The position numbers and the translations under genes were made by a program. Shown here piece by piece: positions 35,622-38,196 of a DNA stretch of 38,196 bases. The notes beneath the pieces are model-generated. The model had not been told where the DNA came from. It made no database searches and saw only the letters and a list, made by a program, of their open reading frames with translations. Each line of letters begins with the position of its first letter. The first letter of the stretch is position 1. The DNA lies in contig CANMDT010000019.1 in assembly GCA_947496715.1 (NCBI GenBank), forward strand, positions 1 to 38,196, read 5' to 3'. The DNA comes from Myxococcales bacterium. GTDB taxonomy: Bacteria; Myxococcota_A; Bradymonadia; REDH01.

Positions 35622-37247
35622 ATGCCGATGACCCTCTCCCTTCAACTCCACCGCTCCCTCAGCAGCCTCGCGCTGCTGCTCTGCTGGACCGCCTCGCTGC
35701 TCACCGCCGCCTGCAGTGTGGAGCAGCCTTCACGCCCCGCCGATACCTTTGCCTTCGCGCTCGGCTCCGACCCCGAGACCTTCGACCCGGGCTCCATGTC
35801 GGGTTCGGTGGAGGGCGACGTAGCCTACCAGCTCTTTGAGGGCCTCCTCTCGCCCGCAGCCGACGACGGACCGCCCGAGCCCGGCGTCGCCGAACGGTTC
35901 GACCTCTCCGCCGATGGCCGCACCTACACCTTCCACCTCCGCCCTGACGCCCGCTGGTCCAACGGCGATCCCGTCGCCGCCGCCGACTTCGACTATTCGT
36001 GGCGCCGCGTTCTCAAACACAAGGTGGCGGCCGACTACATCAACCTCTTCCGACTGGTGCGCGGTGCTGCCGAGTATGAGGCCACGCCGACAAACGAGGG
36101 CCTGCTCGGACTGCGTGTCGAAGGCCCCTCCACCTTCGTCGTTGAGCTCGCCCAGCCCGTGGCCTACTTCCCCGAACTGGTCTCCTTCTATCCCATGTTC
36201 CCGGTCCACCGCGGCTCGGTCGAGAAGTGGGGCGAACAGGAGGCCTTCAAGCCAGAGCACATCGTCAGCAACGGAGCCTACAAGATGGAGGCCTACCTCC
36301 GACGGCTACGCATCGATGCCACCTTGAACCCCCACTACTGGGGCCGCGCCGACGTCGCGATGAAGCAGCTCTCCCTGCTCATCATCGAAGACGAGGCCGC
36401 ACGGGTGAACGCCTTCGACGATGGCCGCCTCGACTGGGTCAATCAGCTCCCCAGCAACCAGATCCTCTCGCTCCGTACCCGCGATACATTCCGGCGCACC
36501 GAGATGCTCGGCACCTACTTCCTCCGCTTCAATGTCACGAAGCCCCCCTTCAACGACCCACGCGTCCGCCACGCACTCTCGCTCGCCGTCGACCGCGAGC
36601 TCCTCTGCCGCTGCACCCTCTCCGACCTCTACAAGCCGGCGACCGGCATGGTCCCGAGCCTCCCCGGCTACCCCGCCAGCGACGCGGTTCGATACGACCC
36701 CGCCGAGGCGCGGCGCCTCCTCGCGGCGGCCGGTTTCCCTGGCGGAAAGGGCTTCCCCACCGTCGCCTATCTCTACAACACGAGTGAGAACCACAAGATC
36801 GTGGCCGAGGGGCTCCAAGACATCTGGAAGTCCGAACTCGGCATCGAGGTCCAGCTCGTGAACCAGGAGTGGAAGGTCTATCTCGATGCCATGGAGCGGC
36901 TTGACTTCGACATCGCCCGCGGCGGTTGGATCGGCGACTATGTCGACCCCAACACCTTCCTCGACCTCTGGCGGACGGGCGACGAGAACAACCACACGGG
37001 CTGGTCCAACGCAGGCTTCGATGGCCTCATCGACAAGGCGGCGCAGACACCCGACCCCGCTGCGCGCCTGACCGTCCTCCGCGCCGCGGAGGGCATCCTG
37101 CTTCACGACATGCCCGTCATGCCCATCTACAACTACGCGGAGTTCCATCTCCTTCGAGGCGAGATCGACGGCTGGCAGGCCAACCTGCGGGATGTCCACC
37201 TCGCTCGCCACATCCGCAAGCGGCCGCAGGCCGGGGCAGGGCGCTAA
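35622..37247 (+). CDS. oppA: Oligopeptide ABC transporter substrate-binding lipoprotein (OppA-like)
   Basis: This is a family 5 solute-binding protein that would deliver peptides to the permease encoded next. From ATG 35622 it has 541 residues. A lipoprotein-type signal (SLALLLCWTASLLTAAC) ends at Cys 31. The mature part has SDPETFDPGSMSGSVEGDV, YQLFEGLLSP, the signature region WSNGDPVAAADFDYSWRRVL, VSNGAYKM, NPHYWG, FNVTKPPFNDPRVRHALSLAVDRELL, and GWIGDYVDPNTFLDLW, the usual pattern of OppA and MppA proteins. Starts at 35583, 35622 and 35628 are all possible; the inner ones give a signal peptide of normal length, and 35628 has a weak GGGA upstream. The ligand cannot be read from sequence. 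Given the dcw neighbourhood, cell wall peptides are one possibility but only a guess. Confidence 0.9.
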   Translation: MPMTLSLQLHRSLSSLALLLCWTASLLTAACSVEQPSRPADTFAFALGSDPETFDPGSMSGSVEGDVAYQLFEGLLSPAADDGPPEPGVAERFDLSADGRTYTFHLRPDARWSNGDPVAAADFDYSWRRVLKHKVAADYINLFRLVRGAAEYEATPTNEGLLGLRVEGPSTFVVELAQPVAYFPELVSFYPMFPVHRGSVEKWGEQEAFKPEHIVSNGAYKMEAYLRRLRIDATLNPHYWGRADVAMKQLSLLIIEDEAARVNAFDDGRLDWVNQLPSNQILSLRTRDTFRRTEMLGTYFLRFNVTKPPFNDPRVRHALSLAVDRELLCRCTLSDLYKPATGMVPSLPGYPASDAVRYDPAEARRLLAAAGFPGGKGFPTVAYLYNTSENHKIVAEGLQDIWKSELGIEVQLVNQEWKVYLDAMERLDFDIARGGWIGDYVDPNTFLDLWRTGDENNHTGWSNAGFDGLIDKAAQTPDPAARLTVLRAAEGILLHDMPVMPIYNYAEFHLLRGEIDGWQANLRDVHLARHIRKRPQAGAGR

Positions 37248-37248
37248 C

Positions 37249-38175
37249 ATGCTTCGCTCCCTTGGCGCACGCCTCCTGCAGAACCTCGCAGTCCTCTTCG
37301 TGGTCCTCTCGCTCTCCTTCCTCGTCATGAAGCTGGCGCCCGGAAGCCCGCTCTCCAAAGACCGCGACCTGCCCCCCGAGATCGAGGCCATGCTCGAGGA
37401 GCAGTATGGCCTCAACAAGCCCCTCCCAGAGCAGTACTTCGACTACATCGCCCGCCTCGCCCACGGCGACCTCGGCCCCTCCATCAAGCAGGAGGCGCCG
37501 GTCGCCGACATCCTCCTCGCCGCGCTCCCCTATTCGCTCATCACCGGCCTGCAGGCCATGGCCTTCGCGCTGCTCGTCGGCATCCCCCTCGGCATCCTCG
37601 CCGCCATGCGCCCGAGGACCTTCTGGGACCACGCGACGATGGCCATCTCCACCCTCGCCATCTCGGTGCCCAACTTCGTGCTCGGGCCGCTCCTGATTCT
37701 CGTCTTCGCCCTCGGTCTCGGCTGGACCCGTACCGGAGGCTGGGCCGGCTGGAGCGACTCCATCCTGCCGAGCATCAGCCTCGGCTGCTTCTACATGGCC
37801 TACGTCTCACGCCTTGCGCGCTCGGGCATGCTTGAGGTCTCACGACTCGACCATGTCCGAACTGCCCGTGCCAAGGGAGCAAGCGAAACGCGCGTTGTGC
37901 TCGTCCACATCCTGCGCGCCGGACTGCTCCCGGTCGTCAGCTTCCTCGGCCCCGCCTTCGCCGCAGTCCTTACCGGCTCGGTCGTGGTGGAGCGGGTCTT
38001 CAATGTACCGGGCATCGGCACCTTCTTCGTCGATGCGGCCTTCAACCGCGACTACTTCCTCGTCCTGGGCGCCATCCTCGTCTACTCGGTGCTCCTGGTC
38101 ATGCTCAACCTTGCGGTAGACCTCGTCTATTCGGTCATCGACCCCCGCATCACCCTCGACGGCAAGCAGGCATGA
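37249..38175 (+). CDS. oppB: Oligopeptide ABC transporter permease (OppB-like)
   Basis: This is a 308-residue inner-membrane permease with about six helices. The N-terminal helix (LQNLAVLFVVLSLSFLVMKL) is followed by APGSPL, typical of OppB/DppB proteins. The EAA loop that docks on the ATPase reads RTARAKGASETRVVLVHILR. The C-terminal part has ERVFNVPGIGTFFVDAAFNRDY and ends with DLVYSVIDPRI, all standard for the family. ATG 37249 lies 1 nt after the oppA stop. An upstream ATG at 37192 would overlap oppA by 56 bp and put a polar stretch before the first helix. The stop overlaps the next start (ATGA). Confidence 0.93.
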   Translation: MLRSLGARLLQNLAVLFVVLSLSFLVMKLAPGSPLSKDRDLPPEIEAMLEEQYGLNKPLPEQYFDYIARLAHGDLGPSIKQEAPVADILLAALPYSLITGLQAMAFALLVGIPLGILAAMRPRTFWDHATMAISTLAISVPNFVLGPLLILVFALGLGWTRTGGWAGWSDSILPSISLGCFYMAYVSRLARSGMLEVSRLDHVRTARAKGASETRVVLVHILRAGLLPVVSFLGPAFAAVLTGSVVVERVFNVPGIGTFFVDAAFNRDYFLVLGAILVYSVLLVMLNLAVDLVYSVIDPRITLDGKQA

Positions 38176-38196
38176 GCGGCACCGCGCAGTCACAGC
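38172..38196 (+). CDS. Start of the next gene, probably oppC, cut by the window edge
   Basis: ATG 38172 overlaps the oppB stop by 4 bp (ATGA) and opens MSGTAQSQ before the window ends. A second permease gene (oppC) normally follows oppB, but eight residues cannot prove it. Confidence 0.45.

Overview
The window is high-GC and gene-dense and reads almost entirely on the + strand. The sequence suggests a diderm (Gram-negative) bacterium: there are lipoprotein signal peptides, an outer-membrane beta-barrel ending in an aromatic residue, an OmpA-type peptidoglycan-binding domain, and a MurE half with the DNPR motif typical of meso-diaminopimelate-specific enzymes. Kelch-type and Cys-rich lipoproteins, a PASTA-bearing FtsI and this gene order recall Myxococcota or Bradymonadota (former Deltaproteobacteria). 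That assignment is an inference; there is no rRNA gene to test it.

Region 1 (1-17467) is a cell-surface block. It holds the 3' part of a gene for a Pro/Ala/Tyr/Gly-repeat protein with a C-terminal membrane helix, then a Kelch-repeat lipoprotein gene, then a 14.5 kb gene for a protein of about 4843 residues. That protein combines a secreted N-terminal module, about 17 DUF11-type repeats, SdrD-B-like modules, an OmpA-like domain, a Pro-Ala linker and a C-terminal beta-barrel. A probable intrinsic terminator (17415-17467) closes the block.

Region 2 (17468-33627) is a division and cell wall (dcw) cluster: mraZ, rsmH, ftsL, ftsI, a fused murE-murF, mraY, ftsW, murG, ddl, ftsQ, ftsA, ftsZ. Most genes overlap or lie within about 25 bp, so they form one operon. 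murD is missing between mraY and ftsW, and murC and murB are missing between murG and ddl. The leader before mraZ has a TTGACA-type promoter, three GTGG boxes at exact 10-bp spacing (the pattern expected of a MraZ operator), and a second, further upstream set of 10-bp-phased repeats that I cannot assign. A 455-bp, hairpin-rich non-coding spacer separates ftsA from ftsZ. FtsZ lacks a recognisable canonical C-terminal peptide.

Region 3 (33637-38196) has a TrmJ-like RNA methyltransferase 9 bp after ftsZ, an unrecognised protein of about 240 aa, a small Cys-rich lipoprotein on the - strand, and the start of an oligopeptide ABC transporter operon (oppA, oppB, first codons of a third gene).

Functionally, the dcw genes cover lipid-linked peptidoglycan precursor synthesis (MurE-F, MraY, MurG, Ddl), septal polymerisation and crosslinking (FtsW, FtsI), and the divisome scaffold (FtsL, FtsQ, FtsA, FtsZ). 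The surface block probably builds a very large envelope-anchored fibre or adhesin. No CRISPR array, tRNA, rRNA, insertion sequence or phage gene was seen.
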